Positions 7,691-15,788 of a stretch of DNA of 22,976 nucleotides are shown in pieces. Origin of the DNA: an uncultured Candidatus Competibacteraceae bacterium. GTDB taxonomy: Bacteria > Pseudomonadota > Gammaproteobacteria > Competibacterales > Competibacteraceae. The DNA lies in NCBI GenBank assembly GCA_937960715.1, contig CALGOO010000070.1, positions 1-22,976 on the forward strand, in the 5' to 3' direction. Both the position numbers and the translations under genes were made by a program. Positions within the stretch are counted from its first letter, which is position 1, and each line of letters starts with the position of its first letter. The notes under the pieces are model-generated. The model searched no databases. It worked only from the letters and a program-made list of their open reading frames with translations, and had not been told where the DNA came from.

Positions 7691-10600
7691 GTGGATGACG
7701 ATCTCATCGCGCGGCTTCAGGCCGAGAACGCTCGGCTGCGCGCGGACAACGAACGGCTCCAAGCCCTGTTGGCGCAAAAGACCCGCGCCGAAGAACACGC
7801 GCAAGAGAAACAGGCCAGTGAGGCGCGGGTCAACGCCGCCTTGGCCGAGGTTTCCCGCGCGTTGCTCGCGCGGACGTCGGTCGACGACATGGCCGATCTG
7901 GTTTTGGAACACGCCAAGCGTCTCACGGATAGCGCCCACGGCTTTGTCGGCTACATTGACCCGACGACGGGCTATCTGGTGAGCTCGACGCTCAGCAGGG
8001 ACATTTGGGAGGTCTGCCAGATCCAGGACAAGACCGTTGTCTTCAAGGAATTCAAGGGGCTGTGGGGCTGGGTGCTGAATCATCGTCAATCGCTGTTGAC
8101 CAACGCGCCCATCGATGATCCACGTTCATCCGGCACGCCGCCTGGCCATGTACCGATCCGGCGCTTCCTCTCGGCGCCCGCGATGACCGAGGGGGTGCTG
8201 ATGGGGCAGGTGGCCCTGGCCAACTCGGATCGCGACTACGGCGAGCAGGATTTGGCGCTGATCGAGCGGTTGGCCGATCTCTACGCCATGGCCATCCAGC
8301 GCCAGCGCATGGAAGAACATCTCCGCGAGAGCCAGGAGCAGTTCACCGCCTTCATGGATCACCTGCCCGCCGCGGCGTTCATCAAGGATGACCAGTTTCG
8401 GCTCGTGTATGTCAACAAGTACCTTGAAGACTATTTCAACGCCCGGGATTGGCTTGATAGGGACTCGGCGGAAGTGTTCCCGGCGGAGCTGGTCCAGACG
8501 TTGAGCATCCACGATCGGAAAGTACTGAGCGAAGGGGTGTCGGAATTCGAGGAAGCGGTGGCGAGGGCCGACGGCGAAATCAGGTGCTTTCGGAGCATCA
8601 AATTCCCCATGCGCACCAGCGCGGCGCCATTCCTGATCGGCGGGGTCGCCATCGACATCACCGATCAGAAGCGGGCGCGGGATGCCTTGCAAGAGAGTGA
8701 AGCCAAGTACCGCCGCTTGTACGAATCCCTGCGAGACGCCTTCGTCAGCGTCGATATGAGCGGCCGTCTTCAGGAATTCAACACGGCCTACCAACGGATG
8801 CTGGGCTATTCGGAAGAAGAGCTTTTCCGCCTGACGTATCAGGACTTGACTCCCGAGGAATGGCATGTGTTCGAGACGGAGATCATCGAGCAACAAGTTC
8901 TGCCCAGGGGATACTCCGAAGTCTATGAAAAGGAATATCGCCGCAAGGATGGGACCATTTTTCCCATCGAGTTGAGAACCATACTGGTACGGGACGCGAC
9001 CGGCCAACCCGTCGGCATGTGGGCCATCGTGCGCGACATCACCCGACGCAAACGAGCCGAGGAATCACTGCGGGCGAGCGAAGCGAAATTCCGCCGTCTG
9101 ATCGAGGCGTCGCCGGTGGCGATGGGCGTTTCCGACGCGCAAGGCAACATCGAATATCTCAACGCCCGGTTCACCGAACGGTTCGGCTATCGGCGCGAGG
9201 ATATTCCCAGCGTCGAGGAATGGTTCTTGCGCGCCTATCCCGATCCAAGCTACCGCCAGGGCATTCTGGAACGCTGGATCGCCGGAATGGAGCACGCCAG
9301 GCGGAACGGAACCGACATCGCGCTGACCGATGTCGACATTGTCCACCGCGATGGCTCGGTGCGTGTGGTGAATATGGTCGGTGCCCTGATCGAGGACAAA
9401 ATCCTGGCGATCTTCAACGACATCACCGAGCGCAAACGGATCGAATCGGCGTTGCGCGACGGCAGGGATCTGATGAGCGTGGCGCTCAAGGCCGCCAAGG
9501 CCGGAGCCTGGCAATGGAATCTGCGCACCCAGGAAATCGTCTGGTCGGACGAGAACTATCTGCTGCTCGGCTTGGAACCCCAAGACGCGCAGCCCAGCTA
9601 CGCCCTGTGGCAGCGTTACGTTCATCCCGACGATCGCGCGCGGATCGACGCGCAAGTGAAGCAATCGTTGCGGGACAGGCGGGATTTGAATATCGAATAC
9701 CGTATCGTAATTTCGGCCGGAATCCGCTGGATCAACAGCATTGGCATGTTTCGGTTGGACGAACACGGCGAGCCGATTGGATTGCATGGCATCCAGATCG
9801 ACATCACCGAGCGCAAGCAAGTTGAGGATGCATTGCGCGAAAGCGAAGACCGTTTCGCCGCGTTCATGGATCATTTGCCCGCCGTCACTTTCATCAAGGA
9901 CCAAGATTCCCGCACCCTGTTCGTCAATCAATATTTCAACCAGCTCTTTGGCGAAGGTTGGCTGAATAAGACCGTGTCCGAGAGGTTCCCCGCCGAAGTG
10001 GCGGCGGTGATGATCGCCGACGACCGCCAGGCCTTGGCCGATGGATTCCAGCGGCGAGAAGAGCCGGTGCCGCTGGCCAGCGGCGAAACGCGCATCTTCG
10101 AAACGATCAAATTCCCGTTGCATCGGACGGGAAAGCCAACCTTGCTGGGTGGATTCGCCGTCGACATCACCGAGCGCAAACGGATCGAGGCGGAGCTGCG
10201 CCGCTATCGGGAAAACCTGGAGGAAATGGTCGACGAACGCACCAACGAATTGGCCTTGATGAATCAGCAACTACGGCTCGAAATCGACGAGCGCCAGCGG
10301 GTGGAAGACGCCCTGCGGGATAGCGAGAACCGGCTGCATCTGGCGCTGGAAGTGGCCGATGCCGGAGCGTGGGAATGGAACGTCAGAACCAACGTCACCA
10401 CCTGGTCGATCGAGATGTTCCGGTTGTTTGGATTGCAACCCATCAACAAGCAGTCGATTTTCGAGGATTGGGCGGAACGACTGCACCCTGACGATCAACG
10501 GCGGGTGTTGGCGTCGGTGCAAGAAAATTTCGCTCGGAAGATTGATCTAGCCACTAAGGACTACCGCATCGTTAGAGCGGATGGCGAGATTCGCTGGGTC

Positions 10601-12223
10601 AGCGATACCGCCAAAATTTTCTACGACAGCGCCGGGCAACCGGAGCGAATGGTCGGCATCAATATCGACATCACCCAGCGCAAGCAAGCCGAAGAGGAAC
10701 TGAGAGAGAGTGAAACTCGCTTGCGCCTGGCCTTGCGAGCCGCCAACGCGGGGGTTTGGGAATGGGATTTACAAAACGATCGGAATGTGGCTTCCAAGAA
10801 GGCGTTGGAGATATTTGGGAGAGGTCCGGAGTTTTTACCCTTTTCGGTGGAGAAGCTGCTGCAATCCATCCATCCCGAGGATCGCGCCTGGGCGCAATCC
10901 AAGGCCTGGGAAACCGTGGAGTTAGGCAAGGATTTAAATCTTGAATTTCGTATCATCCGTGCGGATGGCGAGATCCGATGGGTTCATGACGTCGGAACCC
11001 TCATTCACGACGCGACGGGCCGGCCGCTGCGGATGATCGGCACCATGACCGATATCACCGAACACAAGCAGGCCGAGATCGAACTGGGGAATTATCGCCA
11101 CCATCTGGAAAGGCTGGTCGGTGAGCGCACCGCCGCCTTGGAGGCAATCAACGCGCAACTGCAACGGGAAATCGCCGAGCGCCAACGCGCAAAACACGCG
11201 CTCAAACTGACTCAGTTCGTGGTCGATCAGTCTGCCGAGGAAATCTATTTCGTCAGATCCGATGGTGGTTTCGATTACGTCAACGAAGCGGCCTGCCGCG
11301 CGCTTGGCTATTCGCGCGACGAATTGCTCGGTCTGAGCGTGCCGGACATTTCCCCTGCGTATCCAGCCGAAAAATGGTCGGCCACCTGGCAAATTCTCAA
11401 GAAAGCCGGCCATATGACATTCGAGACGCTTCACAAAAGGAAAAATGGCGAGCTGTGTCCGGTGGAAATTACCGCCAATTACTTGCGCTTCGGCGACACG
11501 GAATACAATTGCGCGTTCGTTCGCGATATCCGCGAACGCCGGGCGACGGAGGAGAAAATCAAGTCCTCTCTACAAGAAAAAGAGGTGTTGCTCAAGGAAA
11601 TCCATCATCGGGTCAAGAACAACCTGCAAATCATCACCAGCCTGCTCGACTTGCAGGCCGAGGTGATCGGGGATCGGGCCACCCGCGAAAAATTCCGCGA
11701 AAGCCGCAATCGGGTGCGCTCGATGGCCCTGATTCACGAACGTTTGTATCGCGCCGTGGATTTGGCGAGTATCGATCTGGCCGAATACGTGCAAACCCTG
11801 GCCAACTTCCTGTTTGCGTCCTACGCCAGCGCGAACCGCGCCATCGCGTTGCAAACCGATATCGAGCCGCTGTCCATCAGCGTCGAGCACGCCGTTCCCT
11901 GCGGTTTGATCCTCAACGAACTGATCACCAACGCGCTCAAGTACGCGTTCCCCCAGGGTGGGACCGGAATCATCGGCGTCGAGTTGAAGATGCTGGGGGA
12001 GGGGCGCGTCATGCTCCGGATTTGGGATAATGGGGTGGGATTGCCACCTTCCGTCGATCCCCACCAGTCGGAGACGTTGGGTCTGACCATCGTCACCACC
12101 CTGGCCAGGCAACTGCGGGGCGAGCTCAGCGTGCAACGCGGTGGGGGGACCGAATTCACCATTGCTTTCGTTGCTTCGTCGGCAAAGACAAAGACGGCGC
12201 AACCCATCTCAAAGAGAGAATGA
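7691..12223 (+). CDS. Soluble multi-PAS sensor histidine kinase: GAF, eight PAS, HisKA_2, HATPase
   Basis: A 1510-residue cytoplasmic kinase with no membrane segment or signal peptide. Order: coiled coil (3-55); GAF (about 62-203); PAS1 212-333; PAS2 334-460; PAS3 461-586; PAS4 590-715; PAS5 716-832; coiled coil 833-875; PAS6 876-1003; PAS7 1004-1128; coiled coil 1129-1170; PAS8 1171-1285; HisKA_2 with KEIHHRVKNNLQ (His1305/1306); HATPase with LNELITNALKYAF (N box about 1408-1420), DNGVGL (1446-1451) and GGGTEF. Most PAS units end in the PAC motif DIT(E/Q/D)(R/H/Q)K. PAS4, 6 and 7 carry (V/L/I)HP(D/E)D(R/Q), as in PAS_3 domains. Start is GTG at 7691, with AAGAG upstream. The stop is one base before the next gene's ATG, implying coupling. 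The ligands are unknown. There is no receiver on this protein, so the neighbouring REC is the likely partner. Confidence 0.95.
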   Translation: MDDDLIARLQAENARLRADNERLQALLAQKTRAEEHAQEKQASEARVNAALAEVSRALLARTSVDDMADLVLEHAKRLTDSAHGFVGYIDPTTGYLVSSTLSRDIWEVCQIQDKTVVFKEFKGLWGWVLNHRQSLLTNAPIDDPRSSGTPPGHVPIRRFLSAPAMTEGVLMGQVALANSDRDYGEQDLALIERLADLYAMAIQRQRMEEHLRESQEQFTAFMDHLPAAAFIKDDQFRLVYVNKYLEDYFNARDWLDRDSAEVFPAELVQTLSIHDRKVLSEGVSEFEEAVARADGEIRCFRSIKFPMRTSAAPFLIGGVAIDITDQKRARDALQESEAKYRRLYESLRDAFVSVDMSGRLQEFNTAYQRMLGYSEEELFRLTYQDLTPEEWHVFETEIIEQQVLPRGYSEVYEKEYRRKDGTIFPIELRTILVRDATGQPVGMWAIVRDITRRKRAEESLRASEAKFRRLIEASPVAMGVSDAQGNIEYLNARFTERFGYRREDIPSVEEWFLRAYPDPSYRQGILERWIAGMEHARRNGTDIALTDVDIVHRDGSVRVVNMVGALIEDKILAIFNDITERKRIESALRDGRDLMSVALKAAKAGAWQWNLRTQEIVWSDENYLLLGLEPQDAQPSYALWQRYVHPDDRARIDAQVKQSLRDRRDLNIEYRIVISAGIRWINSIGMFRLDEHGEPIGLHGIQIDITERKQVEDALRESEDRFAAFMDHLPAVTFIKDQDSRTLFVNQYFNQLFGEGWLNKTVSERFPAEVAAVMIADDRQALADGFQRREEPVPLASGETRIFETIKFPLHRTGKPTLLGGFAVDITERKRIEAELRRYRENLEEMVDERTNELALMNQQLRLEIDERQRVEDALRDSENRLHLALEVADAGAWEWNVRTNVTTWSIEMFRLFGLQPINKQSIFEDWAERLHPDDQRRVLASVQENFARKIDLATKDYRIVRADGEIRWVSDTAKIFYDSAGQPERMVGINIDITQRKQAEEELRESETRLRLALRAANAGVWEWDLQNDRNVASKKALEIFGRGPEFLPFSVEKLLQSIHPEDRAWAQSKAWETVELGKDLNLEFRIIRADGEIRWVHDVGTLIHDATGRPLRMIGTMTDITEHKQAEIELGNYRHHLERLVGERTAALEAINAQLQREIAERQRAKHALKLTQFVVDQSAEEIYFVRSDGGFDYVNEAACRALGYSRDELLGLSVPDISPAYPAEKWSATWQILKKAGHMTFETLHKRKNGELCPVEITANYLRFGDTEYNCAFVRDIRERRATEEKIKSSLQEKEVLLKEIHHRVKNNLQIITSLLDLQAEVIGDRATREKFRESRNRVRSMALIHERLYRAVDLASIDLAEYVQTLANFLFASYASANRAIALQTDIEPLSISVEHAVPCGLILNELITNALKYAFPQGGTGIIGVELKMLGEGRVMLRIWDNGVGLPPSVDPHQSETLGLTIVTTLARQLRGELSVQRGGGTEFTIAFVASSAKTKTAQPISKRE

Positions 12224-12224
12224 C

Positions 12225-14240
12225 ATGGCGAGAACGAGCGTCATGGTTGTCGAGGACGAGGGGCTGATCGCGCTGTCAATTCAGCGCACTTTGCGCAACC
12301 TCGGATACGAGGTGCCCGCGGTGGTCGCTTCCGGCGAGGAAGCCGTGCGCCAGGCACTCGCTCTCCGACCCGATCTGGTGCTGATGGACATCATGCTGGA
12401 GGGCGAGATGGATGGCATTACCGCCGCCACCCGGATTCAATCGTGCCTCGATGTGCCCGTCGTCTATCTGACCGCCTATTCGGACGATCACACCCTGGCG
12501 CGCGCCAAGGTGACCGGTCCCTTTGCGTACCTGGTCAAACCGTTCGAGGAGGTGAACTTGCGCGCCGCCCTTGAAATGGCGCTGTATCGCCACGGCATGG
12601 AACGCCGGCTGAAGGAAAGCGAACACTGGCTGGCGACCACCCTGAACAGCATCGGGGACGCAGTGATCGCCACCGACGCCCAGGGCGCCGTCACCTTCCT
12701 GAATCCGCAGGCGGAACGCCTGACCGGCTGGTCCTGTCAGGAGGCCGCCGGTAAACCCATCGCGGACGTGTTCCAGATCGTCGACGAAACCCTGCGAACG
12801 TCGGCCGCCAATCCCCTCGGTCGCGCGCTCGAGACCGGGGCGGTGACGGATTTGGCCAACCCAACGCTACTGGTCACCAGGAACGGCGAGGAACGTCCCA
12901 TCGACGACAGCGCCGCTCCCATCCGCGACGAACAGGGCAACCGGATGGGGGGCGTGCTGGTGTTCCGCGACGTGACCGAGCGGCGGCGGATCGAGGCGGA
13001 ACTGAACCGCTACCGCGATTATCTGGAGGAACTGGTCGAAAAGCGCACCTGGGAGCTGCAGCAAGCCAAGGCGGCCGCCGAGGCCGCCAGCCAGGCCAAA
13101 TCGGCGTTTCTGGCCACCATGAGCCATGAGATCCGCACCCCCCTGAACGGGGTGCTGGGCATGGCGGAACTGCTCCTGGGCACTCCCCTGAGCCGCGAGC
13201 AGCGACGCTACGCCAGCATCCTCACGCAATCCGGCCAGACGTTGCTCGGCTTGATCGATGAAATCCTGGATTTCTCCAGGATCGAAGCGGGCAAATTGGA
13301 GTTGCGGTCCGTGGATTTCGATTTGCGCGAAATGCTGGAGGAAACCGTGGCGGCGTTCGACGAACGGGCGCGCGCCAAGGGGCTGCGACTGCGCGCGGAA
13401 CTGGCGCCGGATTTTCCCGCTCGTGTGCGCGGCGACCCAGTCCGGCTCCGGCAGGTCGTGGTGAATCTGCTGGGAAACGCCGTCAAATTCACCGACGCGG
13501 GCGAGGTGGCGATCCATCTGGGCACGCTAGAGCGCGCCGCCGCCACCCTGATCGCGCGCATCGATGTCATCGATACCGGCATCGGCATCGCCCCGGAAGC
13601 GCGGCCCCGGATTTTCGAGTCCTTCGTGCAGGCCGACAGCTCGGCCACGCGACGCCACGGCGGCGTGGGGTTGGGCCTGGCCATCTCGCGCCGACTGGTG
13701 CGCCTGATGGGCGGCGACATCAACGTCGAGAGCGTCTTCGGACAGGGTTCCCGGTTCTGGTTCACGGTCCGGCTGGCAACCAGCGGCGCCAACGAACAGG
13801 TCGCGCGCGCGCCGCGCGCCACGCCGAGCACCGACGCGCCAACGCCAGTCAAGGCCAAGGTGTTGGTGGTGGAAGACAACGCGGTCAATCAGGCGGTGGC
13901 CACCGCCATGTTGGAACTGCTGGGTTGCCAGTTCACCACGGTCGACGATGGCCGGCAGGCGCTGGCGGCGCTGGATCGGGAACGCTTCGATCTGGTGCTG
14001 ATGGATTGCAATATGCCGATCATGAATGGTCTTGAAACCACCGCCGAGCTGCGGCGGCGGGAAGCGCCGGGCCGGCGTCGGACTCCGGTCGTCGCCCTGA
14101 CCGCCAGCGTCGACAAGGGATTTCGCGAACGCTGCGTCGCCGCCGGCATGGACGATTATCTGAGCAAGCCGTTCAGCCGGGAGCAGTTGGCCGAGACGCT
14201 CGCGCGCTGGCTCGGTTCCGCCGGCCAGGCGGGCGGCTAA
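12225..14240 (+). CDS. Hybrid sensor histidine kinase / response regulator: REC-PAS-HisKA-HATPase-REC
   Basis: This is a 671-residue soluble protein. REC1 spans 1-122 (VVEDE near residue 8, phosphoacceptor Asp55 in LVLMDIML, Lys105 in LVKPF). PAS is about 134-255, ending FRDVTERR, followed by a coiled coil (255-292). HisKA is SHEIRTPLNGVLGM with His301. HATPase has VVNLLGNAVKFTD (N box about 412-424), DTGIGI (450-455), and VGLGLAISRRL. REC2 spans 544-665, with VVEDN, Asp594 in LVLMDCNMP and Lys648 in LSKPF. The start at 12225 was chosen over an upstream frame overlapping the preceding kinase because REC1 begins immediately and AAAGAGAGAA precedes it. REC1 is the type usually paired with HisKA_2/HWE kinases. 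A relay upstream kinase to REC1, His301 to REC2 is inferred. There is no HPt and no output domain. Confidence 0.94.
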   Translation: MARTSVMVVEDEGLIALSIQRTLRNLGYEVPAVVASGEEAVRQALALRPDLVLMDIMLEGEMDGITAATRIQSCLDVPVVYLTAYSDDHTLARAKVTGPFAYLVKPFEEVNLRAALEMALYRHGMERRLKESEHWLATTLNSIGDAVIATDAQGAVTFLNPQAERLTGWSCQEAAGKPIADVFQIVDETLRTSAANPLGRALETGAVTDLANPTLLVTRNGEERPIDDSAAPIRDEQGNRMGGVLVFRDVTERRRIEAELNRYRDYLEELVEKRTWELQQAKAAAEAASQAKSAFLATMSHEIRTPLNGVLGMAELLLGTPLSREQRRYASILTQSGQTLLGLIDEILDFSRIEAGKLELRSVDFDLREMLEETVAAFDERARAKGLRLRAELAPDFPARVRGDPVRLRQVVVNLLGNAVKFTDAGEVAIHLGTLERAAATLIARIDVIDTGIGIAPEARPRIFESFVQADSSATRRHGGVGLGLAISRRLVRLMGGDINVESVFGQGSRFWFTVRLATSGANEQVARAPRATPSTDAPTPVKAKVLVVEDNAVNQAVATAMLELLGCQFTTVDDGRQALAALDRERFDLVLMDCNMPIMNGLETTAELRRREAPGRRRTPVVALTASVDKGFRERCVAAGMDDYLSKPFSREQLAETLARWLGSAGQAGG

Positions 14241-14269
14241 CGTTACCGTGGGGTGGGTTTGCCCGCGAT

Positions 14270-14905
14270 TCAGTCGTCCGCCGCCCAGCCACCCATCTCC
14301 CTCCAGCGATTGACGATTTGACAGAACAGTTCCGCCGTGCGCTCGGCGTCGTAAATCGCCGAATGCGCCTCGCGTTCGTTCCATGGGATGTTCGCCGCCT
14401 GAAGCGCCCGCGCCAGCACCGTTTGGCCGAGCGCCAGACCGGCCAGGGAGACCGTGTCGAAGTTGCTGAACGGATGGAAGGGGTTGCGCTTGATCCTGAC
14501 GCGGGCCGCCGCCGCGTTCAGAAACGCCAGATCGAAAAAGGCGTTGTGACCCACCAGAATGGCGCGGGTGCAGCCGGTTTCCCGCATTTCCCGGCGCACC
14601 TCCCGAAAGATGGCCTCCAGCGCCTCCCGTTCCGGCACGGCGAAGCGGAACGGATGATCGGGATCGATGCCGTTCACCGCCATCGAGGCGGGATCCAGCC
14701 GCGCGCCGGGGAAGGGTTGAACATGGTGGGCCAGCGTGCCGGCGGGACGCAGATAGCCCCGCCAGTCCATGCGCACGATCACGGCGGCGATTTCTAGCAG
14801 GGCGTCGGTCTGGGCGTTGACGCCGCCGGTTTCGACATCCACGATGACCGGCAGGAATCCTCGAAAGCGGCGGGCAATGAGCGTATTGGGAGCGGGTTCG
14901 TTCAT
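14270..14905 (-). CDS. rnt: Ribonuclease T (3'-5' exonuclease, DEDDh family)
   Basis: RNase T trims the 3' ends of tRNA and other stable RNAs and acts in tRNA end turnover. It works as a cytoplasmic homodimer. The 211 residues fit the family. The DEDDh residues are all visible: Asp23 and Glu25 in VIVDVETGGVN, Asp125 in GHNAFFDLAF, and His181 and Asp186 in REAHSAIYDAERTAELF. The C-terminal NRWREMGGW is also typical. The ATG at 14905 has no strong Shine-Dalgarno. It is convergent with the hybrid kinase gene (29 bp between stops) and lies 51 bp after moaE on the same strand, possibly at the end of the same transcript. Confidence 0.95.
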   Translation of the reverse strand: MNEPAPNTLIARRFRGFLPVIVDVETGGVNAQTDALLEIAAVIVRMDWRGYLRPAGTLAHHVQPFPGARLDPASMAVNGIDPDHPFRFAVPEREALEAIFREVRREMRETGCTRAILVGHNAFFDLAFLNAAAARVRIKRNPFHPFSNFDTVSLAGLALGQTVLARALQAANIPWNEREAHSAIYDAERTAELFCQIVNRWREMGGWAADD

Positions 14906-14956
14906 CCACGCAGCATACCGAATCGCCCGCTGGAACGCACCCGCGCCAGCGACCGC

Positions 14957-15394
14957 TCAGCCCGGCGTGTTGCGCTCCACCCACCGCGCCCCGGCGGCGG
15001 CGTCCTCACGCTTCCAGAACGGCGCCGTCGACTTCAATTCCTCCAGGATGAACCGGCAGGCCGCGAACGCCGCCGCTCGATGCGCCGACCACGCCGCCAC
15101 CAGCACGATGGGATCGCTGGGCCGCAGTTCGCCGACCCGATGGATGACCAAGACATCCAACAACGACCATTCCTGGGTCGCGGTTTCAGCGATTCGTCGC
15201 AGATACCGCTCGGTCATGCCGGGATAATGTTCCAGTGTCATCCCGCGCACTGGCTCGCCGTCGTTGAAGTCGCGCATCGTGCCGACGAAGATCGCCGTCG
15301 CGCCGTACTGGCCCGACAATTCGCTTAAACCGGCCTGATAAAACCCCAGTTCCAGCAACGGCTCGAAGGGCCTTGCCCGCAGTTCGATCTTCAC
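14957..15394 (-). CDS. moaE: Molybdopterin synthase catalytic (large) subunit MoaE
   Basis: MoaE takes sulfur from thiocarboxylated MoaD and converts cyclic pyranopterin monophosphate to molybdopterin. The 145 residues match the family. Seen: GATAIFVGTMRDFNDGEPVR, LEHYPGMTE, VLVIHRVGEL, VLVAAWSAHRAAAFAACRFI, and the conserved lysine in APFWKRED near the C-terminus. The start is a GTG at 15394, three bases after the moaD stop. The only Shine-Dalgarno, GGGAGG, lies inside the last Gly-Gly codons of moaD, so translation of the two subunits is coupled. The rest of the pathway (moaA, moaC, mog) is not in the window. Confidence 0.95.
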   Translation of the reverse strand: MKIELRARPFEPLLELGFYQAGLSELSGQYGATAIFVGTMRDFNDGEPVRGMTLEHYPGMTERYLRRIAETATQEWSLLDVLVIHRVGELRPSDPIVLVAAWSAHRAAAFAACRFILEELKSTAPFWKREDAAAGARWVERNTPG

Positions 15395-15397
15395 GCT

Positions 15398-15631
15398 CTA
15401 TCCTCCCGTCACCGGTGGGAAAAACGCCACCTCGTCGCCTTCGCGCACGATGTGCTCCAGACTGGCGTATTCCATGTTCACCGCCGTCAGCGTGTTCGGC
15501 GGCAACGGCGTTTCCGGCCACAGCGCCGCCCAAACCGCCGCGACGGTCATTCTCTCGGTTGCGGCGAGTCGATCCTCGGCGCGGCCCAGGCGGTCGCGCA
15601 GGCTGGCGAAATATTTGACGTGAATGCTCAT
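15398..15631 (-). CDS. moaD: Molybdopterin synthase sulfur-carrier subunit MoaD
   Basis: A 77-residue ubiquitin-fold sulfur carrier. Its C-terminal Gly-Gly is thiocarboxylated and inserts into MoaE. Seen: SIHVKYFASLRDRLG at the start, then NMEYASLEHIVREGDEVAFF and PPVTGG at the end. The double Gly and the preceding FFPPV are diagnostic. The start at 15631 was preferred to an in-frame start at 15778 because the shorter form is the normal MoaD length and ACGAGG stands about 8 bases upstream. The extra frame contains one copy of a duplicated segment from the neighbouring kinase gene. It sits 103 bp downstream of that kinase. Confidence 0.95.
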   Translation of the reverse strand: MSIHVKYFASLRDRLGRAEDRLAATERMTVAAVWAALWPETPLPPNTLTAVNMEYASLEHIVREGDEVAFFPPVTGG

Positions 15632-15696
15632 GGATCTGCCTCGTTGCCGGTGAATCGAATCACTCTGTCGGATCGTTGGACTCGGTGGCCTTCCGG

Positions 15697-15788
15697 GGAT
15701 TCCGCTGATCCATACGGTAACCGCACTGCCACGTTTACCCCGGCGCGCTGGTGTCGCTAGAGGATTCCGCCGATCCATACGGTAACCG
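15697..15788. repeat. Imperfect 27-bp direct repeat at the 3' end of the kinase gene
   Basis: Two 27-bp copies beginning GGATTCCGC and ending ACGGTAACCG lie at 15697-15723 and 15762-15788, differing at one base (T or C after GGATTCCGC). They are 65 bp apart start to start. The right-hand copy encodes part of the kinase C-terminus (RLPYGSAES). The left-hand one lies beyond its stop, between the kinase and moaD. This looks like a local duplication or recombination scar rather than an operator. Confidence 0.8.

Noticed and set aside
6586..7698. Plus-strand open frame of 370 codons overlapping ygfZ in another frame
   Set aside because: Arg/Gly/Ala-rich translation typical of a GC-rich off-frame. 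YgfZ with KGCYTGQE is the real product.
9065..10270. Minus-strand open frame of 401 codons opposite the multi-PAS kinase
   Set aside because: It mirrors the repetitive GC-rich PAS codons (recurring DV-rich blocks) and has no ribosome binding site or family resemblance.
13527..14984. Minus-strand open frame of 485 codons across the hybrid kinase and rnt
   Set aside because: It is antisense to REC2/HATPase codons and out of frame with RNase T. The translation is low-complexity shadow sequence.
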